Source: Allolobophora icterica
Taxonomy: Eukaryota; Annelida; Clitellata; Crassiclitellata; Lumbricidae
DNA length: 64,000 bases
Direction: 5' to 3'
Assembly: GCA_963556255.1 (NCBI GenBank)
Contig: OY744607.1
Span: forward strand, 51,393,212-51,457,211
Shown: in pieces, positions 1 through 11,954 of the stretch
Layout: each line of letters starts with the position of its first letter
How positions within the stretch are numbered: position 1 is the first letter of the stretch
Position numbers and translations under genes: made by a program
The notes under the pieces: generated by a model
Databases searched by the model: none
Told to the model about the DNA's origin: nothing
Seen by the model: only the letters and a program-made list of their open reading frames with translations

Positions 1-179
1 TCTAGTCTTTGTTGCTGTTGACCGACCGACGTCCATAACTGACTTGACCTAGAAATGACAGTTCAGCTGGGGTCAGTGACGAACACTAGGTCCTGCCGAT
101 CTATACAGTACAGGACTGGACAAGCGATTTGGACAATGACAACACACGTTCTCTTGGTTGCAGAGGTTGTGAGACATAT

Positions 180-300
180 AGAGACAGATGGACGGACAGA
201 AACAGACAGACCGAGGCAGAGACAGACAGACAGAGGTAGGGAGAGAGTCATGCAGACCGAGACAGACAGGCATAGAGACAGACAGAGACATAGGAGAGAT
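180..300. repeat. (CAGA)n-type microsatellite
   Basis: Imperfect CAGA/GACA tetranucleotide tract. Similar tracts recur through the window. ORFs translating it (RDRQTDRQ or its reverse) are artefacts. Nothing else is recognised in 1-430. Confidence 0.8.
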
Positions 301-429
301 GCACTGAGAGGCTGAGAGGCGCTGAATGTTGGCGATGAAGAAGAGAAGTGAGACATATGAGGAGCCACTCGTGAGTCCGATCGCATCCCGCTGTGGATCT
401 CAAGAGCTCAGCCTCCTCTTCTCAGCCTC

Positions 430-646
430 CGCAGCAACCATGGCATCCAGTTCAGAGGTTCGGACGACGGCGATGATGATGCCAGTGTTGACAATTTATC
501 AATTAGGCATCCATTTGCGCAGCACAAGTGGAAGAACCGACCGACGAGAGCATCCGTCCCTCTACCGGTCACAGTCGACGATGAGGACTACGAGAAGATC
601 ATCAAAAGGACATCGACTGAAAAAACTGCTCACCCGCAAAGACAAG

Positions 647-680
<34 letters not shown>

Positions 681-690
681 GCGAGGATAA
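430..690 (+). CDS. possible exon of an unidentified acidic protein
   Basis: A frame read from about 436 through GGT at 457 gives a natural-looking charged sequence including SVDNLSIRHPFAQHKWKNRP and VTVDDEDYEKIIKR, before entering a GGA/GAA repeat and ending at TAA 688-690. A pyrimidine-rich stretch ending in CAG lies just upstream (near 435). A second overlapping frame (326-727) is also open but is mostly repeat-derived. No family is recognised and no clear donor site is visible, so this may be part of a gene beginning outside the window, or chance. Confidence 0.22.
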
Positions 691-1115
691 GGATAAGGTG
701 GAGGAGGAGTTGTTGGTCGTCGGCTGAGCCTCAGCGATGACCCGCGGCAGCCGGAAGGGGACAGAGAGGGGCAGCGCGAGGGTTTCTTCCTTTTCTTCGA
801 TGGGCGCCGGCAGGCAGAATTGTTTAATGGCCAAATCCCTCGCAATTAAGTCTGTATTTGCCCCGAGTAAACACGCTTCTCGGCACAGCTCGAAGCCAGC
901 TGGCAATTGTCAGGGACTCGACGAAATACAACCAGACAAAGAGAGAGAGAGAGAGAGACAGACGCAGACAGACAGACAGCACAACAGACGTATATCGAGT
1001 GGTCAGTAGACACCCGCAGGTAAACATCACTTGGCTACTCCCTCTGTCTCTGTATCTCTCTTTCTCTCTCTGTCTCTGTGTGTGTCTCTCTCTCCGGTAT
1101 GTCCTCCTATTGAAG

Positions 1116-1276
1116 ACAGGGAAAGCAGGGAAAGCACCAGTAGCATCTCTACATCACTAGGCCGACCATCATCTGCATCTCTCTCCTCAGCAGCCGGCCG
1201 GCCTTCCAAAAGGCCTCAGGACAATTCTGCCGCATCAGTAACCGCCAGCAGCTCACAAAGACTTCAGAATCTATAG
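1116..1276 (+). CDS. possible terminal exon, Ser-rich C-terminus
   Basis: After a long pyrimidine tract (1045-1100) and an AG at 1114-1115 or 1118-1119, an open frame encodes EDRESRESTSSISTSLGRP and continues with a Ser/Ala-rich tail ending RLQNL and TAG (1274-1276). Composition is protein-like and the acceptor context is good, but there is no recognisable domain. It could be the last exon of the same unidentified gene as the candidate at 430-690. Nothing is recognised from 1277 to 1560. Confidence 0.25.
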
Positions 1277-1565
1277 GGAGCATCACCAACAACATCAACA
1301 AAGGGGTTTCTATCAGGACCCTTCAACCTCTCTCGTCTTTCTCTCACAGTCCAGCCGACTGTAGGTCAATGGATCTGCCCTTCGAGTCAAAACACAATCG
1401 AATGAAATGGTTTTGAAGTGCGGATGCAACTGAGGCAAAGGAAGGTGAAGAAACTTAAGTTGGAGGTTGCACATCACTGGATTAAGATCCTCTGCTAAAC
1501 TGCCCTACAGATAATCCTAGATATACACTAGGGAATATATCAGTCTGTGGGACAGCCAGCGACCG

Positions 1566-1866
1566 CTCCATCCATCGTTACATCCATCGTTACATCCATC
1601 GATCCATCCATCGATCCATCCATCGATCCATCCATCCATCCATCCATCCATCGATCCATCCATCCATCCATCGATCCATCCATCGCATCATCCATCGATC
1701 GATCCATTTATCGATCGATCGATCCATCCATTGATATATCCATCGCATCATCCATCGATCCATCCATGGTTCCACCCATCGATCCATCCATCGATACATC
1801 CATCGATCGATCCATTTATCGATCCATTCATTGATCCATCCATCGATCCATTTATCGATCCATCTA
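1566..1866. repeat. (ATCC/ATCG)n tetranucleotide repeat
   Basis: About 300 bp of CCAT/CGAT tetranucleotides, open on both strands only because the unit is 4 bp and lacks stops. The PSIDPSI and WIDRWMD translations are artefacts. Confidence 0.9.
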
Positions 1867-1929
1867 TAAGGTAAAGGCAAGAGGAACAGAGGCGGAGGTG
1901 CTTCTATCGATTATAGTTATCGCCTAAAT

Positions 1930-2578
1930 TTACTCTTGAAGCAGCAGCAGTCAGTTGATGCCTTATGCATTATGATAACGGAGTTAAACGGTCAACATCA
2001 ATCAAGATTCTCGGAGTCACCATCGGAGAAAAATTAACAGTCACTGAGCACATCAATCAACTGATAAAAAGTGGAACCTCCTCCTTTTTTGCACTAAGAA
2101 CTATCAAAAATCATGGAGCATCTCAAGACTCACTACATCTCATCACTAATGCAACAATCGTATCTAGAACCTTATATGCTTCTCCAGCCTGGTGGGGTCT
2201 TATAAGTGGCAAGGATAAATTGCGCCTTGAACAATTCCTGAACAAACTCAAACGATTTGGATATGTTCAAACTATCTCTCCCTCCATAGCTGAGCTTGTG
2301 CTCAAAGCCGAAATGGCCTTATTTAAAGCAGCTTTACTCAATGAAAATCACTCAATTAGATGTTTATTCCCAACCAACCATATTACTCCTTACTCCCTAA
2401 GAAATCGTCCTCACAATTTTAATCTACCAGATAAAGACTCTCGAAACTTCATATCTAGAATGTTATTTTCTAACTCTTACTAAGCTATTATTAACAATTA
2501 ACAATTTTTAATTCACTTCCTTGTACACCTACAGCGTTATGTCTGTTGTTTCATTAAACGAATATAAACATAAACATA
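1930..2578 (+). mobile_element. 5'-truncated non-LTR retrotransposon (LINE), RT C-terminus
   Basis: The frame 1965-2483 (172 aa) resembles the region after the reverse transcriptase palm of jockey/CR1-type LINEs: ILGVTIGEKLTVTEHINQL, then an LYASPAWWGL-like motif. The frame is open to a TAA, followed by about 80 bp of A/T-rich 3' UTR and a short (AACATA)n tail near 2565-2578. Only the last part of ORF2 is present, as expected for a 5'-truncated insertion. It differs from the LINE family seen at 13.9, 24.7 and 57.4 kb. No intact endonuclease or RT catalytic motif is present, so it is dead. Confidence 0.7.
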
Positions 2579-2974
2579 GAAGTCATTTGATTAGATACGA
2601 ACAGACAAGGATATGCCATTGTTCGCTGAATGGCAGAGAGATGCCAGAAACAAGTAACAAAGAAAAGGAAGATGAAGAGAAACGAGCATCACTATCCTCA
2701 GCATCAGCAGCCGTATACTAATGACACGGGACAACACATCTGAGAAACAAGGCTGACAGAAATGAAGATGGATGCTCTAGTAATTGGCTGCTCATGCATA
2801 AATGACAATGCTTCGCCAATGGCCATCATCATCATCATTCCCGCGGCCGATTCTCTCAGTCGAGTCGCAGGTATACGATGACACATGCACACGTTAACAA
2901 GCCAGGTAGACGCGACATCAAGTCACTCACTCCTCCATCTCCTCCTCTTCCTCCTCCGCCTCTGTTCCACGCAC

Positions 2975-3058
2975 CAATCCATCCATCCGTCTCCATTTCA
3001 ACTTCAATTCGCCTCTCAACAACCGCAACACTATCATCATCCCAATGACCAAAACGAC
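2975..3058 (-). CDS. possible DOMON-like internal exon
   Basis: On the minus strand an acceptor (TATTACAG before 3058) and a donor (GTGCGT from 2974 down) bracket 84 nt reading RFGHWDDDSVAVVERRIEVE followed by METDGWI. The pattern 'W-D-D...V-E-V-E-T-x-G-W-I-G' resembles the core strand pair of DOMON domains (monooxygenase DBH-like proteins), in which it is followed by 'G-x-G-x-S'. Here the frame continues into a Gly-rich repeat instead. The resemblance is by eye and the exon is short. It may belong to a gene whose other exons lie outside the window. Confidence 0.25.
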
Positions 3059-3371
3059 CTGTAATAGCCGGGTGTGTGTGTCATTCGATCTGTCTGGCTC
3101 TGCGTCCACTTCACGGCCGATGCCACTCCTCGAATGCCACTCCCAGATCGTCATCTAATTGGCTTCTCCACTCTCAAACGGTCGCTACGTTTCACAGTCC
3201 ACTCGTATTACTATTATTGTATATGGATAATTTTAGATATTCTGCTCAAGGCATCGACTGTTTATACACGACGCATTATAGCATTGAACATTCACTTCTT
3301 TAAGAACACCTACCAACCCGAACAGATCAAACGAAAACAAGTGGAAGGCAGGTTATGAGTGAAGACTGGCA

Positions 3372-3785
3372 TAACCCATTCATAACCATTTATAATTCTT
3401 TCATAACCCATTTATAACTCATTTATAACCTATTTATAACTCATTCATAACTCTTTCATAGCCCATTCATAACGTATTCATAACCCATTCATAACCCAAT
3501 CATAACCCATTCATAACTCATTCATAACCCATTCATAACTCATTCATAACTTATTTATAACTCATTCATACCCCATTCATAACCCATTCATAACCCAAAT
3601 GTAACCCATTCATAACCCAATCATAACCCATTCATATAACTCATTCATAACCTATTTATAACCCAATCATAACCCATTCATAACTCATTAATAACCCATT
3701 CATAACTCATTCATAATCCATTCATAACTCATTCATAACCTATTTATAACTCATTCATAGCCCATTCATAACTTATTCATAACCC
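3372..3785. repeat. 11-bp minisatellite (ATTCATAACCC)n
   Basis: About 37 imperfect copies of an 11-bp unit ATTCATAACCC / ATTCATAACTC, with occasional TTTATAAC variants. It is noncoding. The flanks 3786-4220 show no recognised feature. Confidence 0.9.
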
Positions 3786-4224
3786 TAACTGTGCTCAGGT
3801 CTCGGTTACGAATGGCTCGCAGTTTTCTCTCATAACTCGCTCAAATCTCAAGGGTCACTGCGAGGGAAGAAGAAGAAATCGGGAGCAATTCATCTGGGTC
3901 CAAATTCAGAACCATTTAGCTCAGAGATTCACTGAATCGATCGGACAGTTGCTGTACTCAAAGCAGCTTAGATTCAGACGCTGGAGAACGAAGAGAGGTC
4001 AAGGGTCGAGAAAAGGTTGTCAGTCTTGTCACTGAGGGAACGATGGATCAACAGCAGAAGAATCGAAGAAGTAGAAAAACGAAGAATGTTCAATCAGATG
4101 TCAGCGTTAGTGATGCCAGGAGAAAACGGAAGCACTTGACTCTGATCAAGGAACACAGAAGGAGGAAAGGAAGGCGAAGAAGGCAAACCGACGGACAGAC
4201 AGCAGTGATATATACATATATAAA

Positions 4225-4312
4225 CACAGACAGAGGGGAGAGAGAGAGACAGAGAGAGACAGACAGACAGGCAGACAGAGAGACAGACAGACAGAGACAC
4301 AGAGACAGAGAT

Positions 4313-4353
<41 letters not shown>

Positions 4354-4355
4354 GA
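4225..4355. repeat. (CAGA)n/(GA)n microsatellite
   Basis: Interrupted CAGA and GAGA tract. The ORFs on both strands here are repeat translations. From 4356 to 6110 I see only unique noncoding DNA. A short stretch, 4560-4689, reads in a plausible protein frame (NEATCTDTLSDPNKPH) but without splice sites or family. Confidence 0.85.
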
Positions 4356-6118
4356 GAGCAGTTAGAAGACTTTGTCATACGTGGTTCTTATCAACAGCCC
4401 ATCTAGCCCAAATTCCCAGATGGCCCCAAAGGTAATAAAACACATCGGCTAACAACTCTGCCCTAATTAATTCCAGCTAGCACAGCCAGACGGGTGGTGG
4501 GGGGGTTTGCACCGGAGGCTGGCACCAGGTCCCAGCAGAGGTCAAATTCCGGTTCATCTCGGCATCCTCAGCTGCCCCGCAATTGCAACTAATGAGGCCA
4601 CCTGTACAGACACCTTATCAGACCCCAACAAGCCACATATCGAAACAACCACCTGTACTGTCAGTCCTTATCAGAGACTGGAAGGCTAGGGGTTGCTGCG
4701 TCTGAACAGCTGATACACGTGAGGCATTCAGTTCCTCTGATGAAATGGCGTCCAATGCACGACCGCCTTCTACTGTACCTCATCCGTGTAGCCTTTCTAT
4801 GACGAGTTCACAGCATAAATCGTGTATCTATGGTCAGGTGGGGGAAGAGAAACCAGAGTAACAACACTTAAAAGGGTTTTAAGTGATTCAGAAAACGCTG
4901 AATATAGCTCCTAGGCTAGTCCTAGCTTATTCTTACAAGCTGTGATTGACATAACACAACAAGGGTTTTAAGTGGCTCAGATGACGTGTTATCTGTGTCA
5001 GAACCACTGCTAGATAAGCGGGAATGCTTAACAGCCCAACTCTTCTAGCTTCCTCTTAAAAGCTGTGACTGTGTCCGCTGAGACAGAACTATAAGCCAAA
5101 ACCATTCCACAAGGCTACGCCTCTTGCACTTCTGCCATAATGCTGCTTTAGATTTCCAGGCAACAGAAGATATGTATCTATAGACTGGTGCTTATCACTG
5201 GCTTAATTAAGCACGGTTCTTAATTAAATCACGGCTCTGAAGAGAAAGTCGTGGTGTCATTGCTGGCCTTGTTTAAATGTGACCAACGATAAAAGGCTGA
5301 AGATTGTCCATCGACAATTGACAGGTGGGATGTACCGCTGGACAGCAGTAACGCCCAAAAGACTGACGAACAGCGAAAACAACGACTGCGGCTATTCTCA
5401 CCTGAATTGATGTACACCTGTGGAGGCACACCTGAGCCAATGACAGACAGGTCACCTGACCACTGGCCAATCAGAGCAACGGCCTTTGACGGCCGCACGA
5501 ACCCACAGCCAGCTCTACCGGCAAATGATTGGACCAATCAGCGACAATCACCGATCAAATGACAGTCGACCAAGCATCTTTCCGATTTCCAGAGCGGCTC
5601 TGGAAACGCCGGATTTCCTTAGTCAATCATCATTTCAAACCTTATACCCAAACCCTTTCCCAAACCCTGTCACAGGTTGCTTAGCCTCAAGGAATGACCC
5701 AGTGTGGAATAGTAGAAAAAGACTAGGAGGTTGAGCATTTTGATCTGTATTTTGCAAACTGATGTCAACGAAATCTAAAAGCAGCTGATTTCAATGCTTA
5801 GCGCAGTTTTGCAAATCAGACTCGAATCAAAATCAATTCCTTTGTTGAGAATTACAAAATGCATACATGATACACCATGGACACGTCTTCTCATAGTCAA
5901 ATAATGCTTAATCACGCTAGCATAACTGAGGGGGTTTGAAACGACCCCCTGGGGTGTGCATGAAGACTTAACTATGGAGAAAGACTAGTGGGTTGAACCC
6001 CCCAAACCCCACCGACAATTCCAACCCTGGAATGACCTTGGCATTCAGTCAGCTCCAGATGTAATTCTGTGACAGAAACCAGTTGAAGATGAAAGATTCC
6101 AGTAAAGCCGTGATGTTA

Positions 6119-6165
6119 TTATGTCTGTCTGTCTCTCTTTCTGTTTCTCTGTCTGTCTGTCTGTC

Positions 6166-6215
<50 letters not shown>

Positions 6216-6292
6216 ACACACACACACACACACATAGTATTTATATCTCTCGATGGATGGATGGATGGATGGATGGATGGATGGATGCACAT
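6119..6292. repeat. compound microsatellite (TCTG)n-(CA)n-(GGAT)n
   Basis: Three adjacent simple repeats: TCTG tetranucleotides to 6212, CA dinucleotides to about 6234, and GGAT tetranucleotides 6252-6290. Confidence 0.9.
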
Positions 6293-6824
6293 TACAAAAT
6301 TCACTCAGATTCACATTTCAGTTAAAAATTTCATAAATAATACCAGTAATGGATGAATGGCACAAAAGTGACAAGATGAAGAGATGAAACCCACAAGATG
6401 CATGGATGGATGAAGAGATGACAGCCAAAGTAGATTTAGACTCTAGGCATTATCACATGGGCTATTTATAGAGCAACGTTTTCTCAGACAAATGGAAAGG
6501 TCTATAATTAGAACTGACTGCATAATGCATATGCACGCATAGACAGATATAAAAGTCTGCAGGTATGTATGTGGCTACTGTTCGAATAGAAGTTTTCCAG
6601 TAACTCTGCTAAAAGCAGAGAATTCAAATCTCCGGAAAGAAATCTCATCTGAGATAAATTCTTCATTATTTGCCAGAATGTCTTAAGATAAGTTATTCAT
6701 AAAGACCATGTTCTAATAAGGCAACACACATTCCCTGGCAATGACTGGCTAACAGCATGGCTGAAAGGCCAGAAATCTCCTATACACAAAGGCAGCACTG
6801 TAACTCAGTTAAACACACTTAAAT

Positions 6825-7282
6825 TAGGGACCTGCGAATCATAAATTTCCAGTTGAATCGAATCTCAAATCGAATCACGAATCGAATCAGGGATTAAAGT
6901 TTGAATTCGAATCTCGAATTGAATCAGCGAGTACCAGTTGTTATTCATATAGTGTGTACTTCATTCCACAGACTATTACATGTAACACAGTTATCAATGT
7001 AGGCCTAAAAGCTTTTCTGCAGTTTAAAATCAATTAAATTCAAAATTAAGTTAATTAACGAAATTAAAATAACACAATTAATTTTTTAAATGAAACCAAT
7101 TATATCGTTCTGCTCTGGTTCCATGTTCATTTAATATAGTCATACAGTTTATTGCTTTAATCACATGTTTACTAATTCATGAGGCTAATCATTTTTTGAA
7201 TCACGATGTCATTTTTGAATCGAATGGAACACTGCCGTCCGATTCGTTTTCGAATCAAATATCAAAGCTTCACAGGTCCCTA
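6825..7282. mobile_element. non-autonomous hAT-type element (458 bp)
   Basis: Termini TAGGGACCTG...CAGGTCCCTA form inverted repeats (TAGGGACCTG[C/T]GAA). The element is flanked by a perfect 8-bp duplication ACTTAAAT at 6817-6824 and 7283-7290. The left half carries repeated GAATCGAATC subterminal motifs. There is no coding capacity. The 8-bp duplication and TAGGG start fit the hAT superfamily. Confidence 0.85.
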
Positions 7283-7495
7283 ACTTAAATAGTTTCAGAC
7301 ATTCCCCTATAGGAAGCCACTTATAAGAAAGGCTATCAATTCATTAGAGGAATGAGAAGCAACAGAGAAGCTGGAACATGTCTAAAATGCCTCATAAATC
7401 CACACAGCACCCGATGATTGTCACAGGAATAGCATGCAGATACTGAGATACACTGAACTGAAAACTACACCTCAGACCCAATACTGATATTGCTC

Positions 7496-7562
7496 AGCGC
7501 TCGTGAATACGCTGGTGCCCTGCTCTTACCTTTTAGCATTCGAAGTTTACGATTACGATCCA
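7496..7562 (+). repeat. dispersed ~60-bp motif, copy 1
   Basis: Contains GCGCTCGTGAATACGCTGGT then GCCCTGCTCTTACC and TTCGAAGTTTACGATTACGA. Related sequences occur at 10023, 12290 (minus strand) and 62097. The downstream GATTACGATC resembles the start of the GATGAC tail seen at 62160, so this may be the 3' end of a retroposon family. Confidence 0.55.
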
Positions 7563-7678
7563 TTCGGTCAACAGATCTCAACATAATCGGACGCCCAGTG
7601 ATCGGCTACATATGTCCATAATGGGCAGAGAAGCTGTTAGATCAGAGAAGACATTGAGTTACTGTCCAACCTGCTTAC

Positions 7679-7817
7679 CACGTCTTGTACGAATTCTCAG
7701 TGATTATTTCTCCGATCCACCGCAGGTAGTCAGTCACCAGTTTGTCGTGGGAAGCGTGAAGGACTCCTTGGAACCATCGATGATCCAAAGACGACAACGA
7801 TGACAAACAGATCTGGT
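7679..7817 (-). CDS. possible internal or terminal exon, unidentified protein
   Basis: On the minus strand, acceptor TCCATCTGTAG and donor GTAAGC bracket 139 nt encoding a natural-looking segment: HRWFQGVLHASHDKLVTDYL then RWIGEIITENSYKT. If the donor is not used, the frame stops one codon later (W-stop), so it could equally be a C-terminal exon. No family is recognised. A plus-strand open stretch 7845-8022 (TTEEEPQSTSESHG...RWVNQ) also has an acceptor-like TTTAG and a GTGAGT donor. At most one or two of these are likely to be real. The rest of 8023-8400 is low-complexity (Pro/His-rich in translation). Confidence 0.25.
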
Positions 7818-8484
7818 CTACAGATGGAGCCAAAAACGCTTTAGTCACCAGCGACGACGGAGGAGGAACCCCAGTCAACATCTGAGTCACATGGCTTCTC
7901 AGCCTCGCCAGCCCGGCTGACAGTCAGACGGGGCCAGAGAACTCCAGAGGATGGGGGTTTCACTACCATCACCACCAGCATCCGTAGCTGCATCTGCGGC
8001 TCGAAGAGGTGGGTCAACCAGAGTGAGTGCATGCCAAAGGTAGATGCAGGTCTACTACAGAGGAGAAGGAGGAGGAGGAGGCTGCCCGTGCTGCTACCCT
8101 GATATCAACACCTGGTTCTCATCAATGCCACAGTGACACCCTCCCACCGCCACCGGCACCACCATCGCCTCCTGCCTCACCAGCTCAGACAGCATCTCGG
8201 CCTGCAGATAAGGCGCCTACCTGATAGGAACCTTTTCACCTCCAGTCAGTCACTCCAGTTATACCTTAATTGGCTGCTGTCAAAGCAACTGGAACCAGCG
8301 TTGACTCCGACCCTCCACCCTAACCCCTCCCTCAACGCCCTCCCCAGCTACGATGAAGCAAAGATCTCTCTTTGGCAAAGGAAATAGCAGACATACCACA
8401 CAACGAACCGTTAACCTTTAAAACTAAACAAACTTCCGTCAAATTTACGAGGAACAGTTGGGCAGCAACAAAGCAAGTTCTCAT

Positions 8485-8835
8485 GAAAAAGTAGGCATTC
8501 AAATAGGATGATATTTAAGAGTATTAGCAGTTAAGAAATAGGATATTAGAAGAAGAATTAACAGTTCAAATATAGGATAATACTAGAGGCATTAGCAGTT
8601 CAACCACAACCATATTAAGAGTATTAGGAATTTAAATAGGATATTTGGAGGAGTATTTAGAGTTCAAAATAAGATCATCTTAGGAGGAGCATTCGGGGTT
8701 CAAAACCTGGATGATATTAAAAGTATTATGAGTTTAAATAGGATGATATTAGGATCTGAGAGGAGCATTAGTTTAAATACGATGATATTAGGAGCCTGAA
8801 TACAATAATATGAGGAACATTAGGATTTTTAAAGG
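8485..8835. repeat. degenerate A/T-rich minisatellite
   Basis: Degenerate tandem repeats of a unit close to AGGATGATATTAGGAG + TATTAGCAGTTCAAAT, with period roughly 45-50 bp. Noncoding. Confidence 0.6.
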
Positions 8836-8983
8836 ATGAAATATGTCTTATACAAATTCCACTTGAAGAGACATTGTTGTCAGACCATAACATCTTGCAG
8901 CATAAGATTCAGTATTTCTTGAAGATATATGGAACACGTAAATGATAATCGATTTACGACAGACAGTCATGTGATTATGTTGA

Positions 8984-9058
8984 TGATGCTGATGATGCTG
9001 ATGATGCTGATGATGATGATGATGATGATGATGACGATGACGACGATGACGATGATGA
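8984..9058. repeat. (GAT)n microsatellite
   Basis: GATGCT/GATGAT/GACGAT trinucleotide tract. The surrounding 8836-9790 is unique noncoding DNA with no recognised gene. Confidence 0.85.
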
Positions 9059-9791
9059 TATTGTTCAGTACGTTATAATTATCAACTGAAATGACTTTTC
9101 ATGTCACCCCATGTGGATAAAATGGAATGAAAATGGAATTGACAGAAAACTGCTTACTATCAAGCTCGGTGTGCTTTGATTTACACCTATATTCGGACCA
9201 ATACAGAATGACTATGTCATTCTAATGACCTAACAACGAGATCTGTGCTAGCATAATTTAACACATCGTTTACCGGCATCCTTATGCCGGGGAACAGACT
9301 GCTGACAATACAGTTATCTGTGCGCTAGAGAAGCTCTGACGACACACTGTCACACAACCCTGCCTACAAACACCGTCAATATTAGGGACTCAAGCACTTA
9401 CGATCTCCGTTGATCTGTCGCAGTATTTCATCACTTACAACAAACGAAATCGTGATTAGCCTTGAAAGCTGTCCAACAGAAATGTTCAGTACTTTGCAAG
9501 GAATGATGCGAAATAAATGTAAAGTGATGTTAAAGTGAAATAAAGCAACTTATGAAACAAAAGCTACAACAACATCGCTAGTTACGATCGAGCGCAGCGT
9601 CCGTGCTCAGTCAGTTGGACACCCGACGCCATCTAACCTCATTTCAAAGTAAACTTACTGCTCATCAAATGCCTCAATTTCATCAATGGACTGGTCATCA
9701 AGTGAAACATAACAAACCGATAAATTCGTTTTAAAATGTCGCCTTTTGTAGCTGAAATAAACGTTACAAATAATATTGTTAATTCTAATGA

Positions 9792-9922
9792 AGTCCTCGA
9801 TGTTGTTGTAACGTTTAAAAGATATTTTATGTGATGGATTCCGGTGTATCGGCGTGTAGTCCTCGATGTTGTTTTAACGTTTAAGAATATTTGATGTGAT
9901 GGATTCCGGTGTATCGACGTGT
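9792..9922. repeat. 66-bp tandem duplication
   Basis: AGTCCTCGATGTTGTT... to ...GGATTCCGGTGTATCG occurs at 9792-9857 and again at 9858-9922 with a few substitutions and small indels. Confidence 0.8.
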
Positions 9923-10022
9923 AAACGTCCCATTTTCAAAATGGCGATCGGTCACACATTCTGACTGCTGCATCGGCCGGGAGTCGACGTAGGCTACTGT
10001 GTAATTATTTATAGCCTACTGT

Positions 10023-10042
10023 GATATGACGCAGCGCTCGTG

Positions 10043-10084
<42 letters not shown>
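10023..10084 (+). repeat. dispersed motif copy 2 joined to (AATC)n
   Basis: TGATATGACGCAGCGCTCGTG matches the 5' part of the dispersed motif, then passes directly into about ten AATC units. This may be a retroposon 3' tail of a neighbouring minus-strand insertion. Confidence 0.5.
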
Positions 10085-10085
<1 letters not shown>

Positions 10086-10170
10086 TTTATTGTTCACTGC
10101 CTCATTTCCAAGTAAACAATGTTTACACATTGCATAAAAAACATGTACAGTTTCAGTGACAATGGGTATA

Positions 10171-11954
10171 GGGGAAAGTAGCCTAAAATGACATACTGGG
10201 GTAAAATGACATAGGTGGCCTGTGGGCTGGACCGTAATATATACAGTCAACTTAATCACTTCCTTTCCTCCAGCGTGGAACCTGATGTTGCTATTTTTAG
10301 TAAACGAATATGGCGGCGTGCGCAGAAGTGTGTGGTTGATGTTTAGATTATTTGTGACATTTCGATGTAATTTGACAGTTTATGACAGTCAAGGCTGCTA
10401 AAAAAGTACCTGCAGATATTGAGGAGTTTAGTCATTTGTAAAGTCTATGCATATTATGTCGATCAAGTCCCGTACAACTCTTAGCTTGGAGCCTTTCGCC
10501 GCGGCAACAGCGGTAGGTCTCAACCCAGCACCCATACACAGGGTAAAATGACATACAAATCACCGGGTAATATGACACACCCTATGTCGTTTTGCCCCGA
10601 AATACTGGGTAAAACGACATAGGGTACGACAGTCAAGGCTGCTAAAAAGGTACCTGCAGATATTGAGGAATTTAGTCATTTGTAAAGTCTATGCATATTA
10701 TGTCGATCAAGTCCCGTACAACTTTTAGCTTGGAGCACTTCGCCGCGGTTACAGCGGTAGGTCTCAACCCAGCACCCATACACAGGGTAAAATGACATAC
10801 AAATCACCGGGTAATATGACACACTCATCACAGTCTGCATCCCGCACTAAGATAACAAGCGAAGGTGCTTCCGTTTTGACGAGCAGCCCGTACCTGATGA
10901 TAGCAAAAAACAGAACACACGAGTGACTGAGAAAGCTCAGTCTTGAGGAGGTACAAAAAGAGTTCCCGTGAAAAAGAGCAAAGAACACAACAAACGTACC
11001 AAAAAGAGGTGTGATCTACAGGATGATTTAAAAGGGCCAATGAGCCAAGGCCTTCAAGCCAGAAATTAAATGATGATGCAGACACAAGATGCCTGTTTTG
11101 TAGTGAATTGTTCTCCAACTTGCGTGAACGTGAGCCGTGGATCAAGTGCACAGTTTGCCACAACTGGGCACATTGCGAATGTGCTTACATCACATTGCGA
11201 ATGTGCTTACATCTCAAAGAACACAAACTTTTGTGTGTGATTTCTGCAGTGAATAGATATAGCTCTGTTTATATGTTGGGCACTGGTCATGTTGGCCTAC
11301 GACAAAGTTTGGTAGACTTGTAGCAATTGATGTTTGAGTTTTTATACATTAAATGCTACTCACATATTGGAAGCTTTTTTATTTAGTGTTGTTGACCTAG
11401 TATTTCGGTTTATTTGCTGATGATTGATTAGTTTATCAGTATCAGATTGTTTTACTTACTTGCAACAGTTTAAGTGGAATTGCAGTTCTGCTTTTCCCTC
11501 AGTTGTTAGTGTTACATTTTGTCATGGTAACATGTTTCTCTTTTAAAAATTTCCTAATTTGCATTGTGGTTGCAGCAGCTGTTTCATCTCAAAGCATCTC
11601 AGGACTGTTAAGCCAATATCCTTAACATAAAATATGTTAGAATTTTCATTTTACTATAAATAATAACTGGTAAAATTTATATATAAGCCTGATAAATTGG
11701 GTGATAAGTGTGTATATCATTTTTGACTACCCTATGTCATTTTGCCCAGCATATAGCCCAAAATGACATAGAACGAGGATTTTTACAAACTGTTGGTTTT
11801 TTTTTGTCATTTATTTTTTTAGTATTTGGACCACTGCATTATGTAAGTGCACTAGATGTCTGATAAACAGGATAACAAAGCCACACTTGTGCCATTAATA
11901 TCATGCTAAACTTGTAAAAAATCGTTAGATATGTCATTTTGGGCCACTTTCCCC
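10171..11954. mobile_element. TA-flanked DNA transposon, pogo-like (1784 bp)
   Basis: Ends GGGGAAAGTAGCC...GGCCACTTTCCCC form inverted repeats of about 25 bp running to AAAATGACATA. The element is flanked by TA at 10169-10170 and 11955-11956, as expected for Tc1/mariner-pogo insertion. The terminal motif GGGTAAAATGACATA recurs internally in both orientations (about 10198, 10542, 10565, 10605, 10784, 10809, 11730, 11757). An internal 197-bp block is duplicated at 10384-10580 and 10628-10824. A decayed zinc-finger coding fragment lies near 11091. The TA duplication is too short to prove the boundary alone. Confidence 0.7.
11070..11310 (+). pseudogene. transposase C-terminal PHD-like zinc finger remnant
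   Basis: The frame around 11091-11190 reads CLFCSELFSNLREREPWIKC followed by TVCHNWAHCECA, with the spacing C-x2-C...W-x2-C-x2-C-x2-W-A-H-x2-C. The matching end FVCDFCSE-stop is in another frame at about 11230-11255, after a short duplicated segment (CATCACATTGCGAATG). This Cys/His pattern is typical of the C-terminal finger of pogo/jerky-like DDE transposases. It is the only coding remnant found in the surrounding TA-flanked element, and it is frameshifted. The catalytic DDE domain is not visible. Confidence 0.6.

Noticed and set aside
562..906. Minus-strand 114-codon ORF near the left edge
   Set aside because: Half of it is poly-Ser from a GGA repeat and it lies opposite a more natural-looking plus-strand frame. 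No splice sites were found.
7527..7600. Minus-strand exon reading RPIMLRSVDRMDRNRKLRML with a good GTAAGA donor
   Set aside because: The segment overlaps the dispersed repeat found at 10.0, 12.3 and 62.1 kb, so the frame is probably fortuitous.
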